Positions 7,583 through 16,193 of a stretch of DNA of 64,000 nucleotides are shown here, piece by piece. A program made the translations under genes and the position numbers. Origin of the DNA: DASSNU01 sp035701265 (GTDB taxonomy: Bacteria > Gemmatimonadota > Gemmatimonadetes > Gemmatimonadales > Gemmatimonadaceae); contig DASSNU010000021.1 in assembly GCA_035701265.1 (NCBI GenBank), positions 248,001-312,000 of the forward strand, in the 5' to 3' direction. Below the pieces are notes generated by a model, which was not told the DNA's origin, did not search any database, and was given only the letters and a program-made list of their open reading frames with translations. Numbering within the stretch: the stretch's first letter is position 1; each line of letters begins with the position of its first letter.

Positions 7583-8578
7583 TCACGCGCGGCCATGGCC
7601 GGCGGCGTAGGCATCGTATGCCTCCAGCACCTCCGGCGGGGACACCGTGGCCGCACCGAGTTTTCCCACCTCGACGCCGGCGGCGAAGTTGGCCGCCATG
7701 GCGGCTTCCAGTACCGTCGCGCCCGCGCCGAGCATCGCGGCCAGATACGCCGTAACGGTGTCTCCCGCGCCCACCACGTCGTACACCTCGCGCGCGGTGG
7801 TGGGGACGGTGTGTACCCCATCGCGTGCGGTGACGACGAGCATGCCACGTTCTCCGAGCGTGAGCAGCAGCGTGTCGGCGCTGAGACGCGCGAGCGTGGC
7901 GGGAAGCGTATCGGGGTGGTCGAGATCCACCGCCGCACCCAGCGCCGCCTCCAGCTCGCGGCGGTTGGGCTTGATCACGGTGGCGCCGCCGTACGCGAAG
8001 AAGTTGCGGTACTTGGGGTCGACCACCACGGGAATGCCGCGCTCGCGCGCCGCGGCGAGCGATGTCTCGATCACCGCCGGCGCGAGGCATCCCTTGTTGT
8101 AGTCCTCGAGGGCGAGCGCATCGGCGCGCGCCACGGCGCGGCGCACGCACGCAGAGACGCGCGCCACGTCCTCCGCGCTCAGCTCGCCGTCGTCTTCCTC
8201 GTCCACGCGCACGAGTTGCTGCACGCGCGCCACCACGCGCGTCTTGGTGGTGGTGGGACGTGCGCAGGCGAGCACGGACTCGTGCCCGGTGCCCGCGCGC
8301 GTCAGGAGATCGCGCACGGTCGCGCCGGCCGCGTCGTCCCCCACCGTGGCCACCAGCTCGCACGCCGCACCGAGGGCGAGGACGTTCTGCGCCACGTTCG
8401 CCGCGCCGCCCAGCGCCACACGGCGTTCGCGCACACGCACCACAGGAACGGGCGCCTCGGGAGAGATGCGCTCCACGTCGCCGTGGAGATAGACGTCGAG
8501 CATGGCGTCTCCCACCACGGCCACGCGGACCGTGGCCGCGCGCGCGAGCAGCTCGGCCAACCTGCTGCGCGCCAGCAT
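7583..8578 (-). CDS. hldE1: D-glycero-beta-D-manno-heptose-7-phosphate kinase (PfkB family)
   Basis: About 331 aa ribokinase-fold sugar kinase resembling the RfaE/HldE kinase domain: VVGDAMLDVYLHGDVERISPEAPVPVV near the start, LGGAANVAQNVLALGA, VDPKYRNFFAYGGATVIKPNRREL, and the PfkB signature VYDVVGAGDTVTAYLAA containing the catalytic Asp. It phosphorylates heptose-7-phosphate at O1 on the way to ADP-heptose for lipopolysaccharide core. The nucleotidyltransferase domain of bifunctional HldE is absent, so a separate HldE2/HldC should exist elsewhere. ATG 8578 fits the usual family start; ATG 8632 would add 18 Ser/Pro-rich residues. Confidence 0.85.
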   Translation of the reverse strand: MLARSRLAELLARAATVRVAVVGDAMLDVYLHGDVERISPEAPVPVVRVRERRVALGGAANVAQNVLALGAACELVATVGDDAAGATVRDLLTRAGTGHESVLACARPTTTKTRVVARVQQLVRVDEEDDGELSAEDVARVSACVRRAVARADALALEDYNKGCLAPAVIETSLAAARERGIPVVVDPKYRNFFAYGGATVIKPNRRELEAALGAAVDLDHPDTLPATLARLSADTLLLTLGERGMLVVTARDGVHTVPTTAREVYDVVGAGDTVTAYLAAMLGAGATVLEAAMAANFAAGVEVGKLGAATVSPPEVLEAYDAYAAGHGRA

Positions 8579-8792
8579 CGGTGTCGCGATGTGGGACGGT
8601 GGGGACGAAGTCGGGGAGACGCGCGCGGGCATGTGCGTGCGGAAGCTAGGCGACGGCGGCGCGGCGGTCAACGCGAGGCGCCACGCACGTGGACGGCGGC
8701 GACGTGCCGTCCGCAGGCGGTACAGCCCTTGCGTTGACGGTAGGCATTTCACCAGCCGCACGTGCAGCGATCCGGCACTCTCTCCACTGCTC

Positions 8793-9602
8793 TTGCGCGA
8801 CATCATCCTGCGGGTCAACGACAGCGCCAAGGGGATGGTTCTGGCCGTCCAGAACTTCTTCACTCTGGCGTGGCAGGCGGTCCGCTTCATCGTCGCGCGC
8901 CCCTTTTACGCCGGCGATATGGTGCAGCAAATGCACGTGGTCGGCGTGCAGTCGGTCGGGATCATCGTGCTCACCGGGCTGTTCACCGGACTCGTGCTGG
9001 GGCTGCAGACATCGGTGCAACTGCGCGGCTTTGGCGCCACGGCGTACATCGGACGGCTGGTGTCGGCGTCGATGATCCGCGAGCTCGGACCGGTGCTGTG
9101 CGGACTCATGGTGGCTGGCCGCGTGGGCTCGGGGATCGCGGCGGAGCTGGGCGCCATGCGCGTCACCGAGCAGATCGACGCGCTGAACGCGATGGGGACC
9201 GATCCCATCAAGAAGCTCGTCACGCCGCGGCTGCTCGCCGGGGTCGTCATGCTCCCCGCGCTCACCGTGATCATGGATCTGGTCGGCATCATCGGCGGCA
9301 ACCTGATCGCCGCCGTCTACGTCGGCATTCCGACGTCGTATTACTGGCGCACCGTGTGGGAGCAGATCGCCGATGGCGGATTCATGTGGACCTACGTGCC
9401 CAACGACTTCGTACAGGGGCTCACCAAACCCATCGTCTTCGGCGCGATCATCGCGCTCAGCGGATGCTACTACGGCCTGCGCACCAGCGGGGGTACGGAG
9501 GGCGTCGGGACGGCCACCACGCGCACGGTCGTGACGGCCAGCATCTCGATACTGATCGTGGACTACTTCATCACGCAGTTGCTGCTGGCGATCACCACAT
9601 GA
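8793..9602 (+). CDS. mlaE: MlaE-family ABC transporter permease
   Basis: About 269 aa membrane permease (MlaE/YrbE) of the Mla-type phospholipid transporter between inner and outer membranes. Hydrophobic segments include VGIIVLTGLFTGLVLGLQ and the conserved MIRELGPVLCGLMVAGRVGSGIAAELGAMRVTEQIDAL coupling region is present (given here in parts: RELGPV, GRVGSGIAAELG, RVTEQIDAL). TTG 8793 leaves an N-terminal helix of normal length; ATG 8835 is a shorter alternative, and no good Shine-Dalgarno decides. Its stop overlaps the mlaF start (ATGA), which implies translational coupling. Confidence 0.88.
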   Translation: MRDIILRVNDSAKGMVLAVQNFFTLAWQAVRFIVARPFYAGDMVQQMHVVGVQSVGIIVLTGLFTGLVLGLQTSVQLRGFGATAYIGRLVSASMIRELGPVLCGLMVAGRVGSGIAAELGAMRVTEQIDALNAMGTDPIKKLVTPRLLAGVVMLPALTVIMDLVGIIGGNLIAAVYVGIPTSYYWRTVWEQIADGGFMWTYVPNDFVQGLTKPIVFGAIIALSGCYYGLRTSGGTEGVGTATTRTVVTASISILIVDYFITQLLLAITT

Positions 9603-10408
9603 GTCCGGAGCCGGTGGTGGCGGGCGCCGTGGGTCCGGCCCGCGTGCGCGACGGGGATGCGGTGCGACGGAGCACGGAGCCGGTGATCGCGCTGGAGCAC
9701 GTCTGGCTGGCCTTCGACCGCCCGGTGCTCGAGGACGTCACGCTCACCGTCGAGCCGCACGAGACGCTGGCGCTGGTCGGCGAATCGGGCACGGGAAAAT
9801 CGACGATCCTGCGGCTCATCCTGCGGCTGCTCACCCCCGATCAGGGGCGCGTCCTGGTGAACGGCGTGAACATGGTGACGCTCGACTTCGATGAAGTGCT
9901 CGAGGTCCGGCGGCGCATGGGGATGGTGTTCCAGGGTGCGGCGCTGTTCGATTCCCTCACCGTCTTCGAGAACGTCGCCTATCCGCTCCGCGAGCACACG
10001 GAGCTGGACGACGATGCCATCGACGCGTGCGTGCGCGAGAAGCTCGCCTTCGTGAATCTCGATCCCGACGAGGTGATGGATCAGCTGCCGGCAGAGCTGT
10101 CCGGCGGCATGAAGAAGCGCGTGGCGATCGCGCGCGCCGTCGTGAGCGACCCGCCGATCATGCTCTACGACGAGCCCACGTCCGGACTCGATCCGCTCAC
10201 CACGGCGACCATCACGAGCCTCATCCGCAAGCTGCAACGCGAGCGGCGGGTCACGAGCGTCGTCGTCTCGCACGACCTGCGCTCGTGCTTTCGCATTGCC
10301 GATCGCATCGCGCTCCTGGCCACCGGCACGCTGCGTTTCGTGGGAACGCCGAAGGCCATGACGGAGAGCGACGACGACTACATCCGCGAATTCCTGGGGA
10401 GCGGCTGA
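9599..10408 (+). CDS. mlaF: MlaF-family ABC transporter ATP-binding protein
   Basis: About 269 aa ATPase partner of MlaE. Walker A GESGTGKST, Q-loop MVFQGAALFDSLTV, ABC signature LSGGMKKRVAIARA, Walker B IMLYDEPTSGLDP and the switch histidine in VVSHD are all intact. The ~30-residue N-terminal extension before IALEHVWL is unusual in composition but within family range. ATG 9599 overlaps the mlaE stop. With MlaE and MlaD it should drive retrograde or anterograde phospholipid movement; direction cannot be read from sequence. Confidence 0.92.
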   Translation: MSPEPVVAGAVGPARVRDGDAVRRSTEPVIALEHVWLAFDRPVLEDVTLTVEPHETLALVGESGTGKSTILRLILRLLTPDQGRVLVNGVNMVTLDFDEVLEVRRRMGMVFQGAALFDSLTVFENVAYPLREHTELDDDAIDACVREKLAFVNLDPDEVMDQLPAELSGGMKKRVAIARAVVSDPPIMLYDEPTSGLDPLTTATITSLIRKLQRERRVTSVVVSHDLRSCFRIADRIALLATGTLRFVGTPKAMTESDDDYIREFLGSG

Positions 10409-10472
10409 TGCTGCGGCGAGCACTCCCCGAACGCTCACCGCCACGACACGCGCCAGCGCGCACGGTGCACGC

Positions 10473-11450
10473 ATGAGACGATCGAAGGCGATCACGTGGG
10501 ACCAGCTCAAGGTGGGGCTGCTCATCCTCATCGCTGCCGCCGTCCTGGCGGTCGCCGTCTTCAAGCTCGGCCAGACGGCCAACCTGTTCGCCGGGCGCTA
10601 TCATCTCTACGTGCTGCTCCCCAACGCGGAGGGGGTGCGCGAAGGCGGATCCGTCACGCTGGCCGGTCAGCTCGCCGGGCGCGTGGATCGCATCGAGTTC
10701 CTGCCCCCCGACGGCGACTCCACGCGCAATCTCCGGCTGCGATTGGCCATCGATCGCTCGGTGCAGTCGCAGGTGCGCGAGAACTCGCGCGCGCGGCTCC
10801 GCACGCAGGGGCTGCTCGGCGACCGGCTGGTGGACATCACGCCGGGCACGCCGGCAGCGCCCGTGCTCCCGGAGAACGACACCATCGCGTCCGCCCCCGG
10901 CGCGGACTACGAGGAGGTGTTGACGCAGGTGGCGACCGTGGTGCACCAGCTCTCGACGCTCACCGCCGACCTGCGCGGCGTCACGCAGGGGCTGTTGAAC
11001 GGGGAGGGAAGCGCCGGCCAATTCCTCACCAACCGCACGATGTACGATGCGCTCGAGTCCTCGCTCCGGCGCACGGACGTGCTCCTCACGCGCATCGAGC
11101 GCGGCGAGGGAACGCTCGGCCGCATGCTCGTTGATACGACGGTCTACGCGCGCCTCGCGTCCACCACGTCCGCGCTCGACACGATCGTTCGCCGTATTGC
11201 CGACCGCCGCGGCACCCTGGGCAAGCTCATCGCCGACGACACGCTCTACACGCGGCTGGCCGGGATCTCGACAAGCGCCGACTCGCTGCTCAAGATGGTG
11301 GCGGCCGGCCAGGGAACATTGGGCCGGCTCATCGGCGATCAAGCACTCTACGATGAGCTCACCAGGACGATCGCCGACCTGAACGCCATCCTGCAGGACA
11401 TCCAACGCAATCCGCGCAAGTACACCCGGGGAATGGTCAAGCTGTTCTGA
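10473..11450 (+). CDS. mlaD: MlaD-family MCE domain substrate-binding protein
   Basis: About 325 aa. A single N-terminal membrane anchor (VGLLILIAAAVLAVAVF) is followed by the MCE domain (YHLYVLLPNAEGVREGGSVTLAGQLAGRVDRI) and a long helical C-terminal region. The tail repeats a motif of the type GEGT-LGRML-D-T-VYARL (residues ~180-290: GEGSAGQFLTNRTMYDAL, GEGTLGRMLVDTTVYARL, RRGTLGKLIADDTLYTRL, GQGTLGRLIGDQALYDEL). That four-fold repeat is seen in MlaD relatives outside Proteobacteria. It follows mlaF after 64 nt and completes the mlaEFD set; mlaB and mlaC are not seen in the window. Confidence 0.88.
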   Translation: MRRSKAITWDQLKVGLLILIAAAVLAVAVFKLGQTANLFAGRYHLYVLLPNAEGVREGGSVTLAGQLAGRVDRIEFLPPDGDSTRNLRLRLAIDRSVQSQVRENSRARLRTQGLLGDRLVDITPGTPAAPVLPENDTIASAPGADYEEVLTQVATVVHQLSTLTADLRGVTQGLLNGEGSAGQFLTNRTMYDALESSLRRTDVLLTRIERGEGTLGRMLVDTTVYARLASTTSALDTIVRRIADRRGTLGKLIADDTLYTRLAGISTSADSLLKMVAAGQGTLGRLIGDQALYDELTRTIADLNAILQDIQRNPRKYTRGMVKLF

Positions 11451-11461
11451 CGCGCGGGCGC

Positions 11462-12355
11462 GTGTGGCCGCCGCCCGCGGCCGTGATCGTGCTCGCGATC
11501 GTCGGATTCTCCGTGGCGGCGCCGCTCGTGCGCACGTCGCACGCCGATCCGCTCGCGATCGCGGCGTGGCGGCTGGCGCTCTCGCTGCCGATCATCGCAA
11601 TGCTGCTCCTCCCGGGGCGCGGCTGGCGGCAATGGCGAACGCTCGACCGGCGCGCGCTGGGACTGTGCGTCGCATCGGGCGTGGCCTTGGCGCTCCACTT
11701 CTGGGCATGGAACGTCTCCCTTGGCCTCACCAGCGTGGCCGCGTCGGTGGTGCTCGTGGATTGCCACCCGGTGATCGTCGCGCTCTGCTCGGCGCTCTGG
11801 CTCGGCGAGCGCCCCACGCGCGCGCAGTGGGCCGGGATCCTCGCGGCGCTCGCGGGCGCGATGCTCATCGCGGCGGGCGATCTCCGCATCGACGCACTGG
11901 CCAGCTCGCGCCGCGCGGTGCTGGGGGATCTGCTGGCACTCGCCGGCGCGGTGGCGGTGGCCATGTACTACCTGGCCGGACGCCGGCTGCGCCAGCGGCT
12001 CGACCTCTGGCCCTACGTGGGGCTCGTCTATGGCGTCGCGCTCGTCGTGCTCGTGTGCATCGCCGGCGCGCGACACGTCCCGCTCTGGCCTCAGCCGCCG
12101 CGCGAGATGGCCATCTTCGCCGGGCTGGCGCTCGGGCCGATGCTCCTCGGCCATACCGGTATGAATTGGGCGCTGCGTTATCTTCCAGCGTTCGTGGTGA
12201 GCGTCGCGGTCCTCGGCGAGCCCGTGGGCGCGTCGCTCCTCGCTGCGGCGCTGCCGTGGATTCACGAAGTGCCGCCCGCGGCCACGCTCGCCGGCGGTGC
12301 GCTCGTACTCGCCGGGATCGCGCTGGCGTTGCCACGCGCGGCCCCCGCTCCCTGA
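11462..12355 (+). CDS. EamA/DMT-family transporter
   Basis: About 297 aa, ten predicted transmembrane helices arranged as two EamA repeats (roughly residues 5-135 and 150-290). Typical DMT features include AWRLALSLPIIAMLLL after the first helix, LTSVAASVVLVDCHPVIVAL at the end of the first repeat, and PAFVVSVAVLGEPVGASLLAAALPW in the second. It exports or imports a small metabolite in the inner membrane; substrate is unknown. GTG 11462 begins 11 nt after mlaD, so it is probably in the same transcript, but nothing links its job to lipid transport. Confidence 0.82.
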   Translation: MWPPPAAVIVLAIVGFSVAAPLVRTSHADPLAIAAWRLALSLPIIAMLLLPGRGWRQWRTLDRRALGLCVASGVALALHFWAWNVSLGLTSVAASVVLVDCHPVIVALCSALWLGERPTRAQWAGILAALAGAMLIAAGDLRIDALASSRRAVLGDLLALAGAVAVAMYYLAGRRLRQRLDLWPYVGLVYGVALVVLVCIAGARHVPLWPQPPREMAIFAGLALGPMLLGHTGMNWALRYLPAFVVSVAVLGEPVGASLLAAALPWIHEVPPAATLAGGALVLAGIALALPRAAPAP

Positions 12356-12369
12356 GGATCCGACACTCG

Positions 12370-13359
12370 ATGCACACGTACGATCTCGATGTCGTCGTTA
12401 CCCGTGGCGAATTGATCGAATCGCGCCACCGCGTGCACGCCGCGGTGGTGGACGCCCGGGGCACGCTCATCGCGCGCGCCGGCAACCCGGAGCTGTTCAC
12501 CTGCTGGCGCTCCGGCGCCAAGCCCTTCCAGGTGATGCCCTTTCTGGCCTCCGGGCACGCCGACGCGCTCGGATGGGGAGCGCGGGAAACGGCTATCGCG
12601 TGCGGCTCGCATGGTGGAGAGCCCGAGCACGTGGCGCTCGTGCGCGCGATGCTCGATGCGGTGGGACTCGAGGAAGGCGACCTCGCCTGCGGCGCGCACG
12701 AGCCGCTCTCGCGCCGGGGCGTGCGCATCCTGCAGCAGGCGGGAGAGCGTCCCAGCCGGCTGCACAACAACTGCTCGGGAAAGCACGCGGCAATGCTTGC
12801 CTTCGCGGTGCGCTCCAACTGGCCGGTGCTCGCCTACGAGCAGCAGGGCCACCCCGTGCAGGACCGCGTGACCGCGACGGTCGCCGAGTGGAGCGACGTG
12901 CCGGCGGATGCGCTCGGCACGGCCGTGGATGGATGCGGTGCGCTGACGTTCGCGCTGCCGCTCATCGGGATGGCCGCGGCGTTCGCGCGCCTCGCCGAGG
13001 GCGCGCGGCGTGGCGAGGAGCTCCCGGCGCGCATCGTGCGCGCGATGACCGAGCATGCCGATCTGGTGGGTGGCACGGATCGCTTCGACACCGTGCTCAT
13101 GCAGGAGACGAACGGTCACGTGCTGGCGAAGGTGGGCGCGGAGGGCGTGCATTCGCTCGCCGTGCTGGACAGCGGCATCGGGATCGCGCTCAAGGTGGAG
13201 GACGGCGCGGCGCGCGCACAGCACCCGGCCGCGCTCCGCGTGCTGCAGCATCTGGGAGCGCTGCCGGAGCCGCTCCCCGAGCGCCTGGACGCGTTGCTGT
13301 GCACATCGCTGTCGAATACGCGCGGCGAGCCGGTAGGCGCCGTGTGTCCGGCGCGCTGA
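12370..13359 (+). CDS. Asparaginase II family protein
   Basis: About 329 aa protein of the asparaginase-II family (Rhizobium etli AnsA type, unrelated in fold to E. coli AnsA/AnsB). Recognisable segments are VTRGELIESRHRVHAAVVD, WRSGAKPFQ (a conserved SGAKP-type motif), ACGSHGGEPEHV, HNNCSGKHAAMLA and DGCGALTFALPL. Predicted reaction is L-asparagine to aspartate plus ammonia, in the cytoplasm; there is no signal peptide. ATG 12370 starts 14 nt after the transporter gene and the two may be cotranscribed, which would fit amino-acid handling but is only suggestive. Confidence 0.85.
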   Translation: MHTYDLDVVVTRGELIESRHRVHAAVVDARGTLIARAGNPELFTCWRSGAKPFQVMPFLASGHADALGWGARETAIACGSHGGEPEHVALVRAMLDAVGLEEGDLACGAHEPLSRRGVRILQQAGERPSRLHNNCSGKHAAMLAFAVRSNWPVLAYEQQGHPVQDRVTATVAEWSDVPADALGTAVDGCGALTFALPLIGMAAAFARLAEGARRGEELPARIVRAMTEHADLVGGTDRFDTVLMQETNGHVLAKVGAEGVHSLAVLDSGIGIALKVEDGAARAQHPAALRVLQHLGALPEPLPERLDALLCTSLSNTRGEPVGAVCPAR

Positions 13360-13427
13360 GTACGCGTCGCACGCGAGCGAGCGCGACGTCGTGGCCGGCG
13401 CGGAATGTCACCGGATGCGGAAATGCG

Positions 13428-14075
13428 ATGACGGACGATCACCCCACCGCGACTAGCGTACACGCGCTCGATGCCGCCACGGCGGCGCTGGTCGTGCTGG
13501 CCGCCGAGATCGCGGCTGGTGACGAGGGAGACGTCCGGCGGGCAGTCCAGCGCGCGCTGCAGGCGGCTGCCCCCCACCTGTGGATCGAGGAGCTCGTGCT
13601 GCAGTCGTATCTCTTCGCCGGATTCCCGCGCACGCTCAACGCCGGTCGCGTCTGGCGCAAAATGTCCGGGCGCCCCGCGCCTCCCGCCGTCCCGCCGGCC
13701 GCTGGCGATCGCGAACGGTGGCGCACGTTGGGGGAGCGCACGTGCGCCATCGTGTACGGTGCGTCGTACGAGCGGCTTCGCGTCAACATTCGCGCACTGC
13801 ACCCGGAGCTGGACGACTGGATGATCGTGGAGGGGTACGGCAAGGTGCTGTCGCGTCCCGGACTGGATCTCGTACGTCGCGAGCTCTGCATCGTGGCCGT
13901 GTGCGCCGTCACCGGGCAGGAGCGGCAGCTCCACTCGCACTTGCGCGGCGCGCGGAACGCGGGTGCCAGCGCGGACCAGGTGCGCGACGTGCTGTCGCTC
14001 GTGGCGCCACGTGTGGGAGCGGAGCGCGCGGAGCGCAACGTCAGGCTGCTCGAGCGCACGCAGAGCGGCGCGTGA
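13428..14075 (+). CDS. Carboxymuconolactone decarboxylase (CMD/AhpD-like) family protein
   Basis: About 215 aa helical protein with two CMD-like halves: LWIEELVLQSYLFAGFPRTLNAG (~residues 45-67) and LVRRELCIVAVCAVTGQERQLHSHLRGARNAGAS (split: RRELCIVAVCAVTGQ and HSHLRGARNAGAS, ~145-180). The AhpD CxxC redox pair is missing; only a single Cys precedes the conserved QLHSH histidines, so a peroxiredoxin-reductase role is unlikely. Function is unknown beyond family. Its stop overlaps the GTG start of obgE (GTGA), suggesting translational coupling to that ribosome-assembly GTPase. Confidence 0.75.
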   Translation: MTDDHPTATSVHALDAATAALVVLAAEIAAGDEGDVRRAVQRALQAAAPHLWIEELVLQSYLFAGFPRTLNAGRVWRKMSGRPAPPAVPPAAGDRERWRTLGERTCAIVYGASYERLRVNIRALHPELDDWMIVEGYGKVLSRPGLDLVRRELCIVAVCAVTGQERQLHSHLRGARNAGASADQVRDVLSLVAPRVGAERAERNVRLLERTQSGA

Positions 14076-15103
14076 CGGCGTTCATCGATCGCGCGGTGAT
14101 CCGCGTGGAGGCTGGGGTGGGCGGCTCCGGGTGTGTGTCGTTCCGCCGCGAGCATCGCGTGCCGAAAGGCGGTCCCGACGGGGGAGACGGCGGGCGCGGG
14201 GGCAGCGTGATCCTCCGCGCCGATCCGAACCTCGCCACGCTCCTGGATTACACCTACCGCACGCGCTGGGTGGCCGAACGCGGCGAGCACGGCATGGGCG
14301 CGAACAAGACCGGACGCTCCGGCGGCGACGTCGTGCTCCCCGTCCCCCCTGGCACCGTCGTGCGCGACCTCGGAACGGGCGCCGTGCTGGGAGAGCTGGT
14401 CGAGCCAGCGCAGGAGATCGTTGTCGCGCGCGGCGGTCGCGGCGGGCGTGGCAACGCGCGTTACGCAACGGCCACGCATCAGTCGCCGCGCGAGTGGCAG
14501 CCGGGGGAGGAGGGTGAGGCGCGCGACATCGAGCTCGAGCTCAAGCTCATCGCCGATGTCGGCCTCGTCGGACAACCCAACGCAGGAAAGTCCACGCTCC
14601 TGTCCGTCATCTCCGCCGCGCGTCCCAAGATTGCGGACTATCCCTTCACCACGCTGGAGCCGAATCTGGGTGTGGTCGCGCTCAGCGGGCACCGCACCTT
14701 CGTCGTCGCCGACATCCCCGGCATCGTGGAAGGCGCGCACCAGGGGCGCGGACTGGGTACGCGCTTTCTGCGTCACGTGGAGCGGACGCGTCTCCTGGCG
14801 CTCCTCATTCCGGTGGACGCATTGGACTGGCAGGCGGAGTACGAGACGCTGCGCGCGGAGATCGCGGGCTATTCGGCAGAGCTCGCCGCCAAGCCGCACT
14901 GCGTGGTGTTCTCGAAGATGGATCTGCTGGGCGATGAACCGCTGCCTGCGTCGCCCATTCACGCACCGGACGCGGTTGGCATTCTGCGCGTAAGCGCGGT
15001 GTCGCGTGCCGGTCTCACGGAGCTCCTCGAGGCGTGGTGGAGGGAGTTGCTGGCACTGCGCCGCGCCCCGGCGCGGGAGGCGAACGACGTCCCGCTCCCC
15101 TGA
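14072..15103 (+). CDS. obgE: GTPase ObgE/CgtA
   Basis: About 343 aa. The glycine-rich Obg fold (residues ~5-158, with FRREHRVPKGGPDGGDGGRGG and ARGGRGGRGNARY) precedes the G domain: G1 GQPNAGKST, G2 region YPFTTLEPNLG, G3 DIPGIVEGAHQGRGLG, G4 FSKMD. It assists late 50S subunit assembly and stress signalling. The protein ends soon after the G domain, so the C-terminal OCT domain of Firmicutes Obg is absent. GTG 14072 overlaps the previous stop. Confidence 0.96.
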   Translation: MTAFIDRAVIRVEAGVGGSGCVSFRREHRVPKGGPDGGDGGRGGSVILRADPNLATLLDYTYRTRWVAERGEHGMGANKTGRSGGDVVLPVPPGTVVRDLGTGAVLGELVEPAQEIVVARGGRGGRGNARYATATHQSPREWQPGEEGEARDIELELKLIADVGLVGQPNAGKSTLLSVISAARPKIADYPFTTLEPNLGVVALSGHRTFVVADIPGIVEGAHQGRGLGTRFLRHVERTRLLALLIPVDALDWQAEYETLRAEIAGYSAELAAKPHCVVFSKMDLLGDEPLPASPIHAPDAVGILRVSAVSRAGLTELLEAWWRELLALRRAPAREANDVPLP

Positions 15104-16142
15104 GGACGACGCGCGCCGATACGCGCTCGCGCTCTCGCTGGTCCCGCAGATCGGCGCTCGCACCTTCCGGAAGAAGCTCGCCACGCACGGGAGCGCGGCC
15201 GCCGCGCTCGCGCAGCTTCCGCGCGCCGAGCGCGACGCGGCGCTCGCCGAGGCCGACACGCTGCTCGCCGGCACGGCGGAGGGCGGTGCGGAGCTCCTGC
15301 TCGCGGGCGACATCACGTACCCGGAGCAGCTCATGCCGCTCCCAGACCGACCCCTGCGCCTGTTCGCGCGCGGGCGGACCGAGCTCCCCGCGCGTCCATG
15401 CGTGGCGATCGTGGGCACGCGACGGGCCACCGCGTACGGAGAGCGTGCCACGCGCGCCATTGCGTGCGTCCTCGCGCGCGCCGGTGTGTGCGTCGTGAGT
15501 GGACTCGCCCGCGGGATCGACGGCGCCGCGCACCGTGCCGCGCTCGAGGTGGGTGGCGACACCATCGCCGTGCTCGGTACGGGGCTCGACGTCGTCTACC
15601 CTTCCGCACACCGCGCGCTCCAACGGCAGATCGGCGAGCGTGGATTGCTCCTGTCCGAGCTGCTCCCCGGTGACCGTGCGGATGCCGGCTCCTTCCCTCG
15701 ACGGAACCGCATCATCGCCGCACTGGCGCGCGCGGTGATCATCGTCGAGGCGGGAGTGGGGAGCGGCGCGCTGATCACCGCGGACTACGCGCTCGAGTTC
15801 GGCCGGGACGTGGCGGTCGTCCCCGGTCCCATTGACGCGCCGCAGAGCGCGGGAAGCAACCGCCTGCTGTGCGACGGCGCGACACCCATCTGCCAGCCGC
15901 TCGATGCGCTCACGCTCGCGGGAGTGGACGCGCCCGGCAGCGTGGGCGCGCCGGTCACGGCGTCGCCGGCGGAGGCAGCGGTGTGGGACGTACTCACGCG
16001 AGAGGGAGCGCTGGATGTCGACGCGCTCGCCAGTGCGGCGGCGCTCCCGGCGCGTGCATGTCTGGAAGCGGTCTCCGCCCTGGAGCTGGCCGGATTGGTG
16101 GAGTGCGCGCCCACCGGCGAGGTACGCGCGCTCACGACGTAG
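15006..16142 (+). CDS. dprA: DNA-processing protein DprA
   Basis: Binds incoming single-stranded DNA and loads RecA during natural transformation. The helix-hairpin-helix-like N-terminus (ALALSLVPQIGARTFRKKL) leads to a Rossmann domain with VAIVGTRRATAYGE, VVSGLARGIDGAAHRAAL, GTGLDVVYPSAHR and FPRRNRIIAAL, then the C-terminal DprA winged helix (~residues 310-375). The only conventional start in frame is GTG 15006, which overlaps obgE by 98 nt and adds ~33 Arg/Ser-rich residues translated from an obgE-coding stretch. The conserved part begins near 15103, so the real start could be non-canonical; see findings. Confidence 0.9.
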   Translation: MPVSRSSSRRGGGSCWHCAAPRRGRRTTSRSPEDDARRYALALSLVPQIGARTFRKKLATHGSAAAALAQLPRAERDAALAEADTLLAGTAEGGAELLLAGDITYPEQLMPLPDRPLRLFARGRTELPARPCVAIVGTRRATAYGERATRAIACVLARAGVCVVSGLARGIDGAAHRAALEVGGDTIAVLGTGLDVVYPSAHRALQRQIGERGLLLSELLPGDRADAGSFPRRNRIIAALARAVIIVEAGVGSGALITADYALEFGRDVAVVPGPIDAPQSAGSNRLLCDGATPICQPLDALTLAGVDAPGSVGAPVTASPAEAAVWDVLTREGALDVDALASAAALPARACLEAVSALELAGLVECAPTGEVRALTT

Positions 16143-16182
16143 TCTGCGCGGCGCTCCGCCTGCACGGCCGCCGCCGCGCGGC

Positions 16183-16188
16183 TACCTT
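16183..16188 (+). promoter_or_regulatory. Putative -10 element of hemW (TACCTT)
   Basis: TACCTT ends 5 nt before the hemW ATG, a spacing that would give a leaderless or near-leaderless mRNA. No clear -35 is visible 17 nt upstream (CTGCAC at best), so this is weaker than the hrcA and recJ cases. Confidence 0.4.
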
Positions 16189-16193
16189 CCGTC

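Noticed and set aside
13428..14075. AhpD alkylhydroperoxidase
   Set aside because: The CxxC redox motif is missing; only the broader CMD family can be claimed.
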